DNA of 64,000 bases from Klebsiella quasivariicola (lineage in GTDB: Bacteria; Pseudomonadota; Gammaproteobacteria; Enterobacterales; Enterobacteriaceae). Positions 52,124 to 61,511 of this stretch are shown here, in pieces; the stretch's first letter is position 1; each line of letters opens with the position of its first letter. The translations under genes were made by a program, and so were the position numbers. The stretch covers positions 3,968,001-4,032,000 of the forward strand of contig NZ_CP022823.1 of the NCBI RefSeq assembly GCF_002269255.1, in the 5' to 3' direction. The notes beneath the pieces were generated by a model. The model did no database searches. It saw only the letters and a program-made list of their open reading frames with translations, and had not been told where the DNA came from.

Positions 52124-53154
52124 TGATTCGGTTGTACCCGGAACAGCTCCGCGCGCAGCTCACTGAAGGGCTGCGCGCGGCCTATCTGCTGCTTGGCAAC
52201 GATCCCCTGCTGTTGCAGGAAAGCCAGGACGCCATTCGTGAAGCCGCTGCCGCGCAGGGCTTTACCGAACACCACACCTTCACCATAGACAATAGCACCG
52301 ACTGGCAGGCGCTTTTCGCCTTAAGCCAGGCGATGAGCCTGTTTGCCAGCCGGCAAACACTGCTGTTGATCCTGCCGGAAAACGGCCCCAACGCGGCGAT
52401 CAACGAACAGCTCGCCACGCTGGTCGGCCTGCTGCACGACGATTTGCTGCTGATAGTTCGCGGTAATAAGCTGACCAAAGCCCAGGAGAATGCCGCGTGG
52501 CTTACCGCCCTGGCGCAGCGGGCCGTCCAGGTCAGCTGCCAGACGCCGGAATACGCGCAGCTCCCGCGCTGGCTGGCCGCTCGGGCGAAACAGCATCAGT
52601 TGCAGCTCGACGACGCGGCCAGTCAGCTGCTGTGCTACTGTTACGAAGGTAATCTGCTGGCGCTGGCGCAGGCGCTGGAACGTCTGGCGCTCCTCTGGCC
52701 GGACGGCAAACTGACCCTGCCCCGGGTTGAGCAGGCGGTTAACGATGCCGCCCATTTTACGCCGTACCATTGGGTCGATGCGCTGCTGGCAGGCAAAAGC
52801 AAGCGCGTGCTGCACGTTCTGCAGCAGTTGCGTCTGGAAGGCTGCGAACCCGCTATTCTGCTGCGCACGCTGCAGCGGGAGCTGTTGCTGCTGGTCACCC
52901 TCAAGCGCCAGTCGGCACAGACGCCGCTGCGCTCGCTGTTTGATAAGCATCGGGTCTGGCAAAACCGTCGCCAGCTGCTCAGCGACGCCCTCGCCCGCCT
53001 GAGCGGTGAACAGCTGCGCCAGGCAGTGACGCTACTGACCCGAGCCGAACTGACCTTTAAACAGGATTACGGGCACGACGTCTGGCCCGAACTGGAAAGT
53101 CTTTCGTTGTTGCTCTGCCACAAGGCCCTGGCGGACGTTTTTATTGATGGTTGA
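52123..53154 (+). CDS. holA: DNA polymerase III subunit delta
   Basis: Delta subunit of the clamp loader, which opens the beta sliding clamp. The 343-residue protein matches E. coli HolA, including the N-terminal domain with the clamp-contacting loop (QAMSLFASRQTLLL, containing the conserved Leu-Phe) and the C-terminal collar domain. Two adjacent ATGs occur (52120 and 52123); the second matches the E. coli start MIRLYPEQLRAQL. It overlaps the lptE stop, so translation is likely coupled. Confidence 0.97.
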   Translation: MIRLYPEQLRAQLTEGLRAAYLLLGNDPLLLQESQDAIREAAAAQGFTEHHTFTIDNSTDWQALFALSQAMSLFASRQTLLLILPENGPNAAINEQLATLVGLLHDDLLLIVRGNKLTKAQENAAWLTALAQRAVQVSCQTPEYAQLPRWLAARAKQHQLQLDDAASQLLCYCYEGNLLALAQALERLALLWPDGKLTLPRVEQAVNDAAHFTPYHWVDALLAGKSKRVLHVLQQLRLEGCEPAILLRTLQRELLLLVTLKRQSAQTPLRSLFDKHRVWQNRRQLLSDALARLSGEQLRQAVTLLTRAELTFKQDYGHDVWPELESLSLLLCHKALADVFIDG

Positions 53155-53155
53155 T

Positions 53156-53797
53156 ATGACTCAGTTGCAGGCAATCTATGGCGGCACCTTCGATCCGGTG
53201 CATTACGGTCACCTCAAGCCGGTTGAGATCCTGGCGAATCAGATTGGCCTGAGTAAGGTCATCATTATGCCCAATAACGTTCCGCCGCACCGACCACAGC
53301 CGGAAGCCTCCAGCGCCCAGCGTGTGCATATGCTGGAGCTGGCGATTGCCGACAAGCCGCTGTTCACGCTCGACAAACGCGAACTACAGCGCGACACCCC
53401 TTCCTGGACGGCGCAAACCCTACAGGAGTGGCGCCAGGAACAGGGGCCAGAGAAGCCGCTGGCGTTTATCATTGGCCAGGATTCCCTGCTCACTTTCCCT
53501 ACCTGGCACCATTACGAAACCATTCTCGACAATGTTCACCTTATTGTCTGCCGCCGCCCGGGTTACCCGTTGACCATGGCACAGGAAGCCGACCAGCGCT
53601 GGCTGGATCGCCATTTAACTCATGACGTAGAGTGCCTGCATAATCGCCCTGCCGGGGTCATCTACCTGGCGGAAACACCGTGGTTCGACATTTCGGCGAC
53701 GATTATCCGCCAGCGACTCGAGCTGGGGGAATCCTGTGCCGAGATGCTGCCCGCCGCGGTGCTGGACTACATCCGCGAGCAGGGACTTTATTGCTGA
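53156..53797 (+). CDS. nadD: Nicotinate-mononucleotide adenylyltransferase
   Basis: Converts nicotinate mononucleotide and ATP to deamido-NAD, in NAD synthesis. The 213-residue enzyme has the nucleotidyltransferase motif GGTFDPVHYGHLKP at the N-terminus and the C-terminal ISATIIRQRL (ISSTxxR type). The start is uncertain: ATG 53156 (MTQLQAIYGG) fits the family best, while ATG 53147 or TTG 53144 would add three or four residues and overlap the holA stop. No strong Shine-Dalgarno is seen. Confidence 0.95.
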   Translation: MTQLQAIYGGTFDPVHYGHLKPVEILANQIGLSKVIIMPNNVPPHRPQPEASSAQRVHMLELAIADKPLFTLDKRELQRDTPSWTAQTLQEWRQEQGPEKPLAFIIGQDSLLTFPTWHHYETILDNVHLIVCRRPGYPLTMAQEADQRWLDRHLTHDVECLHNRPAGVIYLAETPWFDISATIIRQRLELGESCAEMLPAAVLDYIREQGLYC

Positions 53798-53872
53798 CGC
53801 CAGCAGGCTGGGCCTGACGCGAAAAACGCGCTATCGTAACGCCACGTCTCTACCGCCTGTTTGAGCATCATC

Positions 53873-54502
53873 ATGAAATTATGGTTAGTTCGCCACGGCG
53901 AAACCGAAGCCAACGTGGCCGGATTATATAGCGGCCACGCGCCTACCTCCCTGACGCCGCGCGGCGTTGCCCAGGCGCAAGCCCTCGGCGAGCGGTTACG
54001 CGCGGTGCCTTTCGATAAAGTCATGTGTAGCGCGCTGGCGCGAACCGGGACAACGGCCGATCTGCTGCTTGGCGATCGCCATATCCCTCGTGAACACCAT
54101 CCCGCGCTCAACGAAATGTTTTTTGGCGACTGGGAGATGCGTCACCATCGCGATCTCCAGCGGGAAGATGCGGAAAATTACGCCGCGTGGTGTGCTGACT
54201 GGCAGCATGCCTCCCCCACCAACGGCGAAAGCTTTCAGAATTTTGCCCGCCGCGTCAGTGATTTTATCCCAACCCTGACCGACCACCGCCATCTTGACCA
54301 CCTGCTGATTGTCGGCCATCAGGGCGTCCTGAGCCTGCTGACGGCTCTGCTGTTGCAGATGCCCGCGGCGGCGATGTGGCACTTTCCCATTGAACATGGC
54401 GCCTGGAGCCAGCTCGACATCCGAGAGGATTTTACCACCCTGCGGGTATTAAATAGCCGGGCTGTCTGGCAGCCGCAGGAAGAATTCCCGTCAGACCATT
54501 GA
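53873..54502 (+). CDS. cobC: Alpha-ribazole-5'-phosphate phosphatase
   Basis: Histidine phosphatase of cobalamin nucleotide-loop assembly (phosphoglycerate-mutase fold). The 209-residue protein has the catalytic LVRHGETEAN, then CSALARTGTTA, EMFFGDWEMRHHRDL, and a second histidine in VGHQGVLSLL. I use ATG 53873 (MKLWLVRHGE), by homology to E. coli CobC; a TTG four codons upstream is less likely. It lies between nadD and rsfS as in E. coli. Klebsiella makes cobalamin, so the enzyme has an obvious use. Confidence 0.93.
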   Translation: MKLWLVRHGETEANVAGLYSGHAPTSLTPRGVAQAQALGERLRAVPFDKVMCSALARTGTTADLLLGDRHIPREHHPALNEMFFGDWEMRHHRDLQREDAENYAAWCADWQHASPTNGESFQNFARRVSDFIPTLTDHRHLDHLLIVGHQGVLSLLTALLLQMPAAAMWHFPIEHGAWSQLDIREDFTTLRVLNSRAVWQPQEEFPSDH

Positions 54503-54724
54503 CAGGCCAGTGCAGGCTGTTATTCTCCGCTGCCAGGTAACATCCGCCGAAACGTGTTTGCAGAAATTGTTTTACAAAAATGGCGATGCAATCCCTGGCG
54601 AGGGATGGGATGATAGCCCGCCACGAACGCCTGCCGACAGACATTTCATCCGACTTTTTCATCAGTTCGGGTATACTGTCAGGCTCTTTATGATTATCAA
54701 TCTTCACGCACCCAGGGGGAACAC
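54503..54724. promoter_or_regulatory. Intergenic region with promoter for rsfS-rlmH-mrdAB-rlpA
   Basis: 222 bp without a gene. TATACT (about 54672-54677), preceded by a T-rich -35 zone (TTTTTC), is the likely promoter of the downstream ribosome-silencing and elongation operon. GGGGGAA lies just before the TTG start of rsfS. Confidence 0.45.
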
Positions 54725-55042
54725 TTGCAGGGTAAAGCACTCCAGGATTTTGTTATCGACAAAATTGATGACCTGAAAGGTCAGGACATCGTTGCCATTG
54801 ATGTACATGGCAAATCCAGCATCACCGATTGCATGATTATCTGCACCGGCACTTCCACACGTCACGTGATGTCCATTGCCGACCACGTGGTTCAGGAATC
54901 CCGCGCCGCCGGCATGCTGCCGCTGGGCGTTGAAGGCGAAGCTGCCGCCGACTGGATCGTCGTCGACCTCGGTGACGTGATGGTTCACGTCATGCAGGAA
55001 GAGAGCCGTCGTCTGTACGAGCTGGAAAAACTCTGGAGTTAA
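54725..55042 (+). CDS. rsfS: Ribosome silencing factor RsfS
   Basis: Binds ribosomal protein L14 and blocks 30S-50S joining in stationary phase or starvation. The 105-residue protein starts at TTG (54725) after GGGGGAAC and reads MQGKALQDFVIDKIDDLKGQ, matching E. coli nearly throughout. Other blocks are SSITDCMIICTGTS and DWIVVDLGDVMVHVM. It is separated by 3 bp from rlmH. Confidence 0.97.
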   Translation: MQGKALQDFVIDKIDDLKGQDIVAIDVHGKSSITDCMIICTGTSTRHVMSIADHVVQESRAAGMLPLGVEGEAAADWIVVDLGDVMVHVMQEESRRLYELEKLWS

Positions 55043-55045
55043 TGC

Positions 55046-55513
55046 GTGAAGTTGCAGCTGGTGGCCGTGGGCACCAAAATGCCGGACTGGGTACAGACCG
55101 GCTTTAGCGAGTATTTGCGCCGTTTTCCCAAAGATATGCCGTTCGAACTGGTGGAGATCCCCGCCGGTAAGCGCGGCAAGAACGCTGATATCAAACGTAT
55201 CCTCGAAAAAGAGGGCGAAATGATGTTGGCTGCTGCCGGCAAGAACCGTATCGTGACCCTGGATATTCCGGGAAAACCATGGGATACGCCGCAGCTGGCG
55301 CGCGAACTGGAACGCTGGAAACAGGACGGGCGTGACGTCAGTTTGCTGGTTGGCGGCCCGGAAGGCCTCTCTCCCGCCTGTAAAGCCGCGGCGGAACAGA
55401 GTTGGTCGCTCTCGACCCTCACCTTACCTCACCCGCTGGTGCGTGTACTGGTGGCCGAGAGTCTGTATCGGGCGTGGAGCATTACCACCAACCACCCGTA
55501 CCACCGTGAGTAA
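55046..55513 (+). CDS. rlmH: 23S rRNA pseudouridine-1915 N3-methyltransferase
   Basis: SPOUT-class methyltransferase acting on helix 69 of the assembled 70S ribosome. The 155-residue protein starts at GTG (55046), with MKLQLVAVGTKMPDWV. The SAM-binding trefoil knot is seen in LLVGGPEGLSPAC, and the C-terminal LPHPLVRVLVAESLYRAWSI is typical. It lies in the rsfS-rlmH-mrdA-mrdB order conserved in enterobacteria. Confidence 0.97.
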   Translation: MKLQLVAVGTKMPDWVQTGFSEYLRRFPKDMPFELVEIPAGKRGKNADIKRILEKEGEMMLAAAGKNRIVTLDIPGKPWDTPQLARELERWKQDGRDVSLLVGGPEGLSPACKAAAEQSWSLSTLTLPHPLVRVLVAESLYRAWSITTNHPYHRE

Positions 55514-55540
55514 TGATGATCAGGGTAGACTAAGCAGCGA

Positions 55541-57442
55541 ATGAAATTACAGAATTCTTTCCGCGACTATACGGCTGAATCCTCGCTGTTCGTGCGCCGG
55601 GCGCTGGTCGCTTTTTTGGGGATTTTGCTGCTTTCCGGCGTTCTGGTCGCCAACCTGTATAATGTGCAAATCGTTCGCTTCAACGACTATCAGACGCGCT
55701 CGAACGAAAACCGCATCAAACTGGTGCCGATCCCGCCAAGCCGCGGCATCATTTACGATCGCAACGGCACCCCGCTGGCGCTTAACCGCACCATTTATCA
55801 GCTGGAGATGATGCCGGAGAAAGTCGATAACGTGCAGCAGACGCTGGATGCGCTGCGCGACGTGGTCGATTTAACCGACGATGATATTGCCGGCTTCAAA
55901 AAGGAGCGCGCCCGCTCCCATCGCTTCACCTCAATTCCGGTAAAGGTCAACCTTAGCGAAGTGCAGGTCGCCCGCTTTGCCGTTAACCAGTACCGCTTTC
56001 CCGGCGTCGAAGTCAAAGGCTACAAGCGTCGTTACTATCCGTATAACTCAGCGCTGACCCACGTCATCGGCTACGTCTCAAAAATTAACGATAAAGACGT
56101 CGACCGCCTCGATAAAGAAGGCAAGCTGGCCAACTACGCCTCGACCCACGACATCGGCAAACTGGGTATTGAGCGTTATTATGAGGACGTCCTCCACGGT
56201 CAGACCGGCTATGAAGAGGTTGAAGTCAACAACCGCGGCCGCGTCATTCGCCAGCTTAAAGAGGTGCCGCCGCAGGCCGGACGTGATATCTATCTCACCC
56301 TCGACCTTAAGCTGCAGCAGTATATCGAAACGTTGCTGGCCGGTAGCCGCGCAGCGGTGGTGGTCACCGATCCGCGTACCGGCGCTATTCTGGCTCTGGT
56401 CTCCACCCCGAGCTATGACCCGAACCTGTTCGTCGACGGCATCTCCAGCAAAGACTATTCCGGCCTGCTCAACGATCCGAATACGCCGTTGGTAAACCGC
56501 GCGACGCAAGGGGTCTATCCACCCGCCTCGACGGTCAAACCGTATGTTGCCGTCTCGGCGCTGAGCGCCGGGGTGATCACCCGCAACACCAGCCTGTTTG
56601 ACCCAGGCTGGTGGCAGTTACCCGGCTCCGATAAACGCTACCGTGACTGGAAAAAATGGGGCCACGGCCACCTGAACGTCACCAAAGCGCTGGAGGAGTC
56701 TGCGGATACCTACTTCTACCAGGTCGCCTATGACATGGGGATCGATCGCCTCTCCGAGTGGATGAGCAAGTTCGGCTACGGCCACTACACCGGTATCGAT
56801 CTCTCCGAAGAACGTTCGGGCAACATGCCAACCCGCGAATGGAAGCTCAAACGCTTTAAGAAACCCTGGTACCAGGGGGATACCATTCCGGTGGGCATCG
56901 GCCAGGGCTACTGGACCGCCACGCCGATTCAGATGAACAAAGCGCTGATGATCCTGATTAACGACGGGGTCGTCAAAGTGCCGCACCTGCTGCAAAGCAC
57001 CGTGGAAGACGGCAAGCCCGTCCCGTGGGTCCAGCCGCATGAGCCGCCGGTGGGCGACATCCATTCCGGCTACTGGGAAATTGCCAAAGACGGCATGTTC
57101 GGCGTGGCCAACCGCGGCAATGGTACTGCGCACAAATACTTCGCCAGCGCGCCGTATAAAATCGCGGCCAAGTCCGGTACCGCCCAGGTGTTCGGCCTCA
57201 AGGCTAACGAAACCTATAACGCGCACCGAATTTCTGAACGTCTGCGTGACCATAAACTGATGACGGCGTTTGCGCCTTATAACAACCCTCAGGTTGCCGT
57301 GGCGATGATCCTGGAAAACGGCGGCGCCGGCCCGGCGGTCGGTACGATTATGCGCCAAATCCTCGATCACATTATGCTGGGCGATAACAACACCACGCTG
57401 CCAAGCGAAAACCCGGCGGTAACCGCAGGGGAGGATCAATAA
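55541..57442 (+). CDS. mrdA: Penicillin-binding protein 2, elongasome transpeptidase
   Basis: Class B transpeptidase that cross-links peptidoglycan during lateral growth and sets rod shape; it is the target of mecillinam. The 633-residue protein has an N-terminal transmembrane anchor (about 20-45), a dimerisation/pedestal domain, and the transpeptidase domain with the SxxK serine at residue 330 (ASTVK), the SxD-type motif ESADTYFY, and KSGTAQVF. It overlaps mrdB by one base (TAATG), ensuring paired production with RodA. Confidence 0.98.
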   Translation: MKLQNSFRDYTAESSLFVRRALVAFLGILLLSGVLVANLYNVQIVRFNDYQTRSNENRIKLVPIPPSRGIIYDRNGTPLALNRTIYQLEMMPEKVDNVQQTLDALRDVVDLTDDDIAGFKKERARSHRFTSIPVKVNLSEVQVARFAVNQYRFPGVEVKGYKRRYYPYNSALTHVIGYVSKINDKDVDRLDKEGKLANYASTHDIGKLGIERYYEDVLHGQTGYEEVEVNNRGRVIRQLKEVPPQAGRDIYLTLDLKLQQYIETLLAGSRAAVVVTDPRTGAILALVSTPSYDPNLFVDGISSKDYSGLLNDPNTPLVNRATQGVYPPASTVKPYVAVSALSAGVITRNTSLFDPGWWQLPGSDKRYRDWKKWGHGHLNVTKALEESADTYFYQVAYDMGIDRLSEWMSKFGYGHYTGIDLSEERSGNMPTREWKLKRFKKPWYQGDTIPVGIGQGYWTATPIQMNKALMILINDGVVKVPHLLQSTVEDGKPVPWVQPHEPPVGDIHSGYWEIAKDGMFGVANRGNGTAHKYFASAPYKIAAKSGTAQVFGLKANETYNAHRISERLRDHKLMTAFAPYNNPQVAVAMILENGGAGPAVGTIMRQILDHIMLGDNNTTLPSENPAVTAGEDQ

Positions 57443-58554
57443 TGACGGATAATCCGAATAAAAAATCGCTGTGGGATAAAATCCATCTTGACCCCACCAT
57501 GGTGCTGATCCTGCTGGCGCTGCTCACCTATAGTGCGCTGGTTATCTGGAGCGCCAGCGGTCAGGATGTCGGCATGATGGAGCGTAAAATCGGCCAGATC
57601 GCCATGGGCGTGGTGATCATGATCGTTATGGCGCAGATCCCACCGCGGGTCTACGAAGGCTGGGCGCCCTATCTCTACATTTTCTGTATTATTTTGCTGG
57701 TGGCCGTCGACGCCTTCGGCGCCATCTCGAAAGGGGCGCAGCGCTGGCTGGATCTCGGTATCGTTCGTTTTCAGCCGTCGGAGATAGCCAAAATTGCCGT
57801 GCCGCTAATGGTGGCGCGCTTTATTAACCGCGACGTCTGTCCGCCGTCGCTGAAGAACACCGCCATTGCCCTGGTGCTGATCTTCCTGCCGACCCTGCTG
57901 GTGGCGGCGCAGCCCGACCTGGGAACCTCGATCCTGATCGCCCTCTCCGGGCTGTTTGTGCTGTTCCTTTCCGGCCTGAGCTGGCGTCTTATCGGGATTG
58001 CCGTGGTGCTGGTTGCCGCCTTTATTCCAATCCTGTGGTTCTTCCTGATGCACGACTATCAGCGCCAGCGCGTGATGATGCTCCTCGATCCGGAAACCGA
58101 CCCGCTGGGCGCCGGCTATCATATTATTCAGTCTAAAATTGCCATTGGCTCTGGCGGCCTGCGCGGCAAAGGCTGGCTGCATGGCACCCAGTCGCAGCTG
58201 GAGTTCCTGCCGGAACGTCACACCGACTTTATCTTCGCCGTGCTGGCCGAAGAGCTGGGCCTGATTGGCGTACTGATCCTGCTGGCGCTCTATATTCTGC
58301 TGATCATGCGCGGACTGTGGATCGCCGCCCAGGCGCAAACCACCTTTGGCCGGGTCATGGCCGGTGGTTTAATGTTGATTTTATTCGTTTATGTCTTCGT
58401 AAATATTGGTATGGTGAGTGGTATTTTACCGGTGGTGGGCGTACCGTTGCCGCTGGTGAGCTACGGGGGCTCCGCCCTGATCGTATTGATGGCCGGGTTT
58501 GGTATCGTGATGTCGATCCATACCCACAGAAAAATGTTGTCGAAAAGCGTTTAA
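57442..58554 (+). CDS. mrdB: Peptidoglycan glycosyltransferase RodA
   Basis: SEDS-family glycan polymerase partnered with PBP2 in the elongasome. The 370-residue protein has ten hydrophobic helices, the conserved periplasmic loop containing SQLEFLPERHTDFIFAVLAEE, and the C-terminal PLPLVSYGGSALI block. It overlaps mrdA by one base and lies 11 bp before rlpA. Confidence 0.98.
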   Translation: MTDNPNKKSLWDKIHLDPTMVLILLALLTYSALVIWSASGQDVGMMERKIGQIAMGVVIMIVMAQIPPRVYEGWAPYLYIFCIILLVAVDAFGAISKGAQRWLDLGIVRFQPSEIAKIAVPLMVARFINRDVCPPSLKNTAIALVLIFLPTLLVAAQPDLGTSILIALSGLFVLFLSGLSWRLIGIAVVLVAAFIPILWFFLMHDYQRQRVMMLLDPETDPLGAGYHIIQSKIAIGSGGLRGKGWLHGTQSQLEFLPERHTDFIFAVLAEELGLIGVLILLALYILLIMRGLWIAAQAQTTFGRVMAGGLMLILFVYVFVNIGMVSGILPVVGVPLPLVSYGGSALIVLMAGFGIVMSIHTHRKMLSKSV

Positions 58555-58565
58555 AGGGGTTCGCA

Positions 58566-59693
58566 ATGCGTAAGCAATGGCTGGGGATCTGCATAGCAGC
58601 GGGGCTGCTGGCGGCATGTTCGAGTGATGACGTGCAACAAAAAACGGTCAGTACTCCACAGCCGGCCGTCTGTAATGGCCCGACGGTTGAGATCAGCGGC
58701 GCCGATCCGCAGTATGAAACGCCGAACGCCACGGCCAATCAGGACTATGAGCGCGACGGTAAAAGCTACAAAATCGTCCAGGATCCGGCAAACTTTACTC
58801 AGGCCGGTTTCGCGGCGATCTACGACGCTGAGCCCAACAGTAACCTGACCGCCAGCGGCGAAACCTTCGATCCAACCCAGTTGACCGCGGCGCACCCGAC
58901 GCTGCCGATCCCGAGCTATGCGCGGATCACCAATCTCGCTAACGGACGCATGATCGTCGTGCGAATTAACGATCGTGGCCCGTATGGCAACGATCGGGTC
59001 ATCTCGCTCTCCCGCGCGTCCGCAGACCGCCTGAATACCTCAAACAACACCAAGGTGCGCATCGACCCCATCATCGTCGCGCCTGACGGTTCACTTTCCG
59101 GTCCGGGAATGGCCTGCACCACGGTCGCCAAACAGACTTACGCCCTGCCCGCCCGGCCGAATCTGGACGGCGGAGACGCCACAGGGATGAGCCAGCCTGC
59201 GCCCACCGACGTTCGCCCGATCAGCAACAGCACGCTGAAGCCGGAAGACAGCGTCGGCGCACCGGTGAACAGCGGTGGTTTCCTCGGCGCGCCGACGCCG
59301 CTTAACAGCGGCGTGCTGGAAAGTAGCGAACCGGCGGCTGCAGCGTCAGCTGCCGGCACAACCCCTGCAGCGCCGGTCACCGCACCGGGATCTATTCAAG
59401 GTAGCGTTGCCCCCGCAGCGGCCGCAGGCGCCGTTGCCGCCTCCTCTTCCGCCACCTCCAGCGCCAGCGGTAATTTTGTCGTCCAGGTTGGCGCAGTGAG
59501 CGACCAGGCGCGGGCGCAGCAGTATCAGCAGCGCCTGAGCCAGCAGTTCTCCGTGCCGGGGCGCGTCACGCAAAACGGCGCGGTATGGCGTATTCAGCTG
59601 GGCCCGTTTGCGGATAAAGCACAGGCCAGCGCCGTTCAGCAGCGCCTGCAAAGCGAAGCGCAGCTGCAGTCCTTTATTACTCGCGCCAACTAA
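58566..59693 (+). CDS. rlpA: Rare lipoprotein A, septal ring lytic transglycosylase-type
   Basis: Outer-membrane lipoprotein with a double-psi beta-barrel; in Pseudomonas it is a lytic transglycosylase on denuded glycan, while activity in enterobacteria is unclear. The 375-residue precursor has the lipobox LLAAC, with cysteine at residue 18. The DPBB domain (about 80-180) includes LTASGETFDP, TAAHPTLPIPS and VRINDRGPY. A long Ala/Pro/Ser linker and a C-terminal SPOR domain (about 300-375, FVVQVGAVSD) follow. The ATG at 58566 is fixed by the signal peptide; the longer frame lies inside mrdB. Confidence 0.95.
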   Translation: MRKQWLGICIAAGLLAACSSDDVQQKTVSTPQPAVCNGPTVEISGADPQYETPNATANQDYERDGKSYKIVQDPANFTQAGFAAIYDAEPNSNLTASGETFDPTQLTAAHPTLPIPSYARITNLANGRMIVVRINDRGPYGNDRVISLSRASADRLNTSNNTKVRIDPIIVAPDGSLSGPGMACTTVAKQTYALPARPNLDGGDATGMSQPAPTDVRPISNSTLKPEDSVGAPVNSGGFLGAPTPLNSGVLESSEPAAAASAAGTTPAAPVTAPGSIQGSVAPAAAAGAVAASSSATSSASGNFVVQVGAVSDQARAQQYQQRLSQQFSVPGRVTQNGAVWRIQLGPFADKAQASAVQQRLQSEAQLQSFITRAN

Positions 59694-59832
59694 ACGCCGC
59701 GGGCCGCCCGTTCACCATGCGCATGTAAAAGTCATTAACAAACTCATGCGCAATGTCGGATGCTGGCCCGCAGAGCATTTGCTATAGTAAGGCACTTTTT
59801 TTAACTCCATCACGGATGCCGTTGTTCTGACC

Positions 59833-61032
59833 ATGAAGACCTCTTTCACCGCTCGTTTACTCATCACGGCGCTCTCCGTTGCAGCGCTCTCCTCCGCTGC
59901 CCGCGCCGATGACCTGAATATCAAAACGATGATCCCAGGCGCCCCGCAGATTGACGCCGAATCCTGGATCCTTATCGATTACAACTCTGGCAAGGTGCTG
60001 GCAGAAAATAACGCCGACTCCCGCCGCGACCCGGCCAGTCTGACCAAAATGATGACCAGCTATGTTATCGGTCAGGCGATGAAAGCGGGCAAATTCAAAG
60101 AGTCCGATCTGGTCACCGTGGGCAACGATGCCTGGGCCACCGGCAACCCGGTCTTCAAAGGCTCTTCCCTGATGTTCCTCAAACCAGGCATGCAGGTGCC
60201 GGTTTCGCAGCTGATCCGCGGTATCAACCTGCAGTCCGGGAATGATGCCTGCGTGGCGATGGCCGATTATGTCGCCGGCAGCCAGGACGCCTTCGTCAGC
60301 CTGATGAACAACTACGTGAACGCCCTGGGCCTGAAAAATACCCATTTCCAGACCGTACACGGCCTTGATGCCGACGGGCAGTACAGCTCGGCGCGCGACA
60401 TGGCGTTGATTGGTCAGGCGCTGATCCGCGATGTTCCGAACGAGTACTCCATCTATCGTGAGAAAGAGTTCACCTTTAACGGTATTCGCCAGCTGAACCG
60501 TAACGGCCTGCTGTGGGATAACAGCCTGAACGTTGACGGCATCAAAACCGGCCATACCGACAAAGCGGGCTACAACCTCGTCGCCTCTGCCACCGAAGGC
60601 CAGATGCGTCTTATCTCAGCGGTCATGGGCGGGCGTACTTTCAAAGGCCGTGAGTCGGAAAGCAAAAAACTGCTGACCTGGGGCTTCCGCTTCTTTGAAA
60701 CCGTCAACCCGATTAAAGCCGGCAAAGAGTTTGCGTCCGAACCCGCCTGGTTCGGCGACAGCGACCGCGCCTCACTGGGGGTGGATAAAGATGTCTACCT
60801 GACTATTCCGCGCGGCCGGATGAAAGATCTGAAAGCCAGCTATGTGCTGAATAACACTGAACTCCACGCCCCGCTGCAGAAAAACCAGGTGGTAGGCACT
60901 ATCAATTTCCAGCTGGATGGTAAAATCATCGATCAGCGTCCGCTGGTAGTGCTGCAGGAAATTCCGGAAGGGAATTTCTTCGGCAAAATTATTGATTACA
61001 TTAAATTAATGTTCCACCACTGGTTTGGTTAA
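59833..61032 (+). CDS. dacA: D-alanyl-D-alanine carboxypeptidase PBP5
   Basis: Trims the terminal D-Ala from stem peptides and is the major low-molecular-mass PBP. The 399-residue precursor has a signal peptide (about 1-26, ending RAD), the SxxK motif SLTK with the serine at residue 69, SGND, and KTGHT. A C-terminal amphipathic helix (GKIIDYIKLMFHHWF) anchors it to the inner membrane. It is four residues shorter than the E. coli protein. It lies 139 bp after rlpA, with a likely promoter (TATAGT near 59783), and ends at a terminator. Confidence 0.97.
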   Translation: MKTSFTARLLITALSVAALSSAARADDLNIKTMIPGAPQIDAESWILIDYNSGKVLAENNADSRRDPASLTKMMTSYVIGQAMKAGKFKESDLVTVGNDAWATGNPVFKGSSLMFLKPGMQVPVSQLIRGINLQSGNDACVAMADYVAGSQDAFVSLMNNYVNALGLKNTHFQTVHGLDADGQYSSARDMALIGQALIRDVPNEYSIYREKEFTFNGIRQLNRNGLLWDNSLNVDGIKTGHTDKAGYNLVASATEGQMRLISAVMGGRTFKGRESESKKLLTWGFRFFETVNPIKAGKEFASEPAWFGDSDRASLGVDKDVYLTIPRGRMKDLKASYVLNNTELHAPLQKNQVVGTINFQLDGKIIDQRPLVVLQEIPEGNFFGKIIDYIKLMFHHWFG

Positions 61033-61089
61033 AAATTGAACACTTGAAAGTGTGATTTCCATCCCCATATACTATTCATCCAAGTAACT

Positions 61090-61124
61090 GATAACTCCCG
61101 CCCTTGGTGGGAGTTATTATTTTG
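61090..61124 (+). terminator. Terminator after dacA
   Basis: TAACTCCCGCC / GGTGGGAGTTA forms a long stem with a 3-base loop, followed by TTATTTTG. Confidence 0.85.
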
Positions 61125-61143
61125 TCGTCACACCGGAGCTGAC

Positions 61144-61407
61144 ATGAAAACCAAACTTAACGAACTGCTTGAATTCCCTACGCCATTTACTTACAAAGTA
61201 ATGGGGCAGGCGTTGCCTGAGCTGGTTGATCAGGTGGTGGAAGTGGTACAGCGCCATGCGCCTGGTGATTACTCGCCGTCAGTAAAACCGAGCAGCAAAG
61301 GTAACTACCACTCGGTCTCCATCACCATCAACGCCACCCACATTGAACAAGTGGAAACCCTGTACGAAGAGTTAGGTAATATCGAAATCGTACGGATGGT
61401 GCTGTAA
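61144..61407 (+). CDS. ybeD: YbeD, ACT-like regulatory protein (DUF493)
   Basis: An 87-residue protein conserved between dacA and lipB in enterobacteria, with an ACT-like alpha/beta fold (the E. coli structure is ferredoxin-like). It reads MKTKLNELLEFPTPFTYKVM and ends RMVL, almost identical to E. coli. A role in lipoate metabolism has been suggested from its neighbours but not shown. GGAGCTGAC precedes the ATG. Confidence 0.96.
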   Translation: MKTKLNELLEFPTPFTYKVMGQALPELVDQVVEVVQRHAPGDYSPSVKPSSKGNYHSVSITINATHIEQVETLYEELGNIEIVRMVL

Positions 61408-61417
61408 TCTTTTCCCT

Positions 61418-61445
61418 GACCCGGCCGTCGTGCCGGGTCCTCTCA
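61418..61445 (+). terminator. Hairpin after ybeD, possible terminator
   Basis: An 8-bp stem GACCCGGC / GCCGGGTC with a 6-base loop is followed by CTCTCATT, only weakly T-rich. Confidence 0.5.
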
Positions 61446-61511
61446 TTCCCTTCTTCACGGCTGTGATATACTCCCCGACCTGAGTTCTCTCTTCCCGGCG
61501 GAGATGTTGTT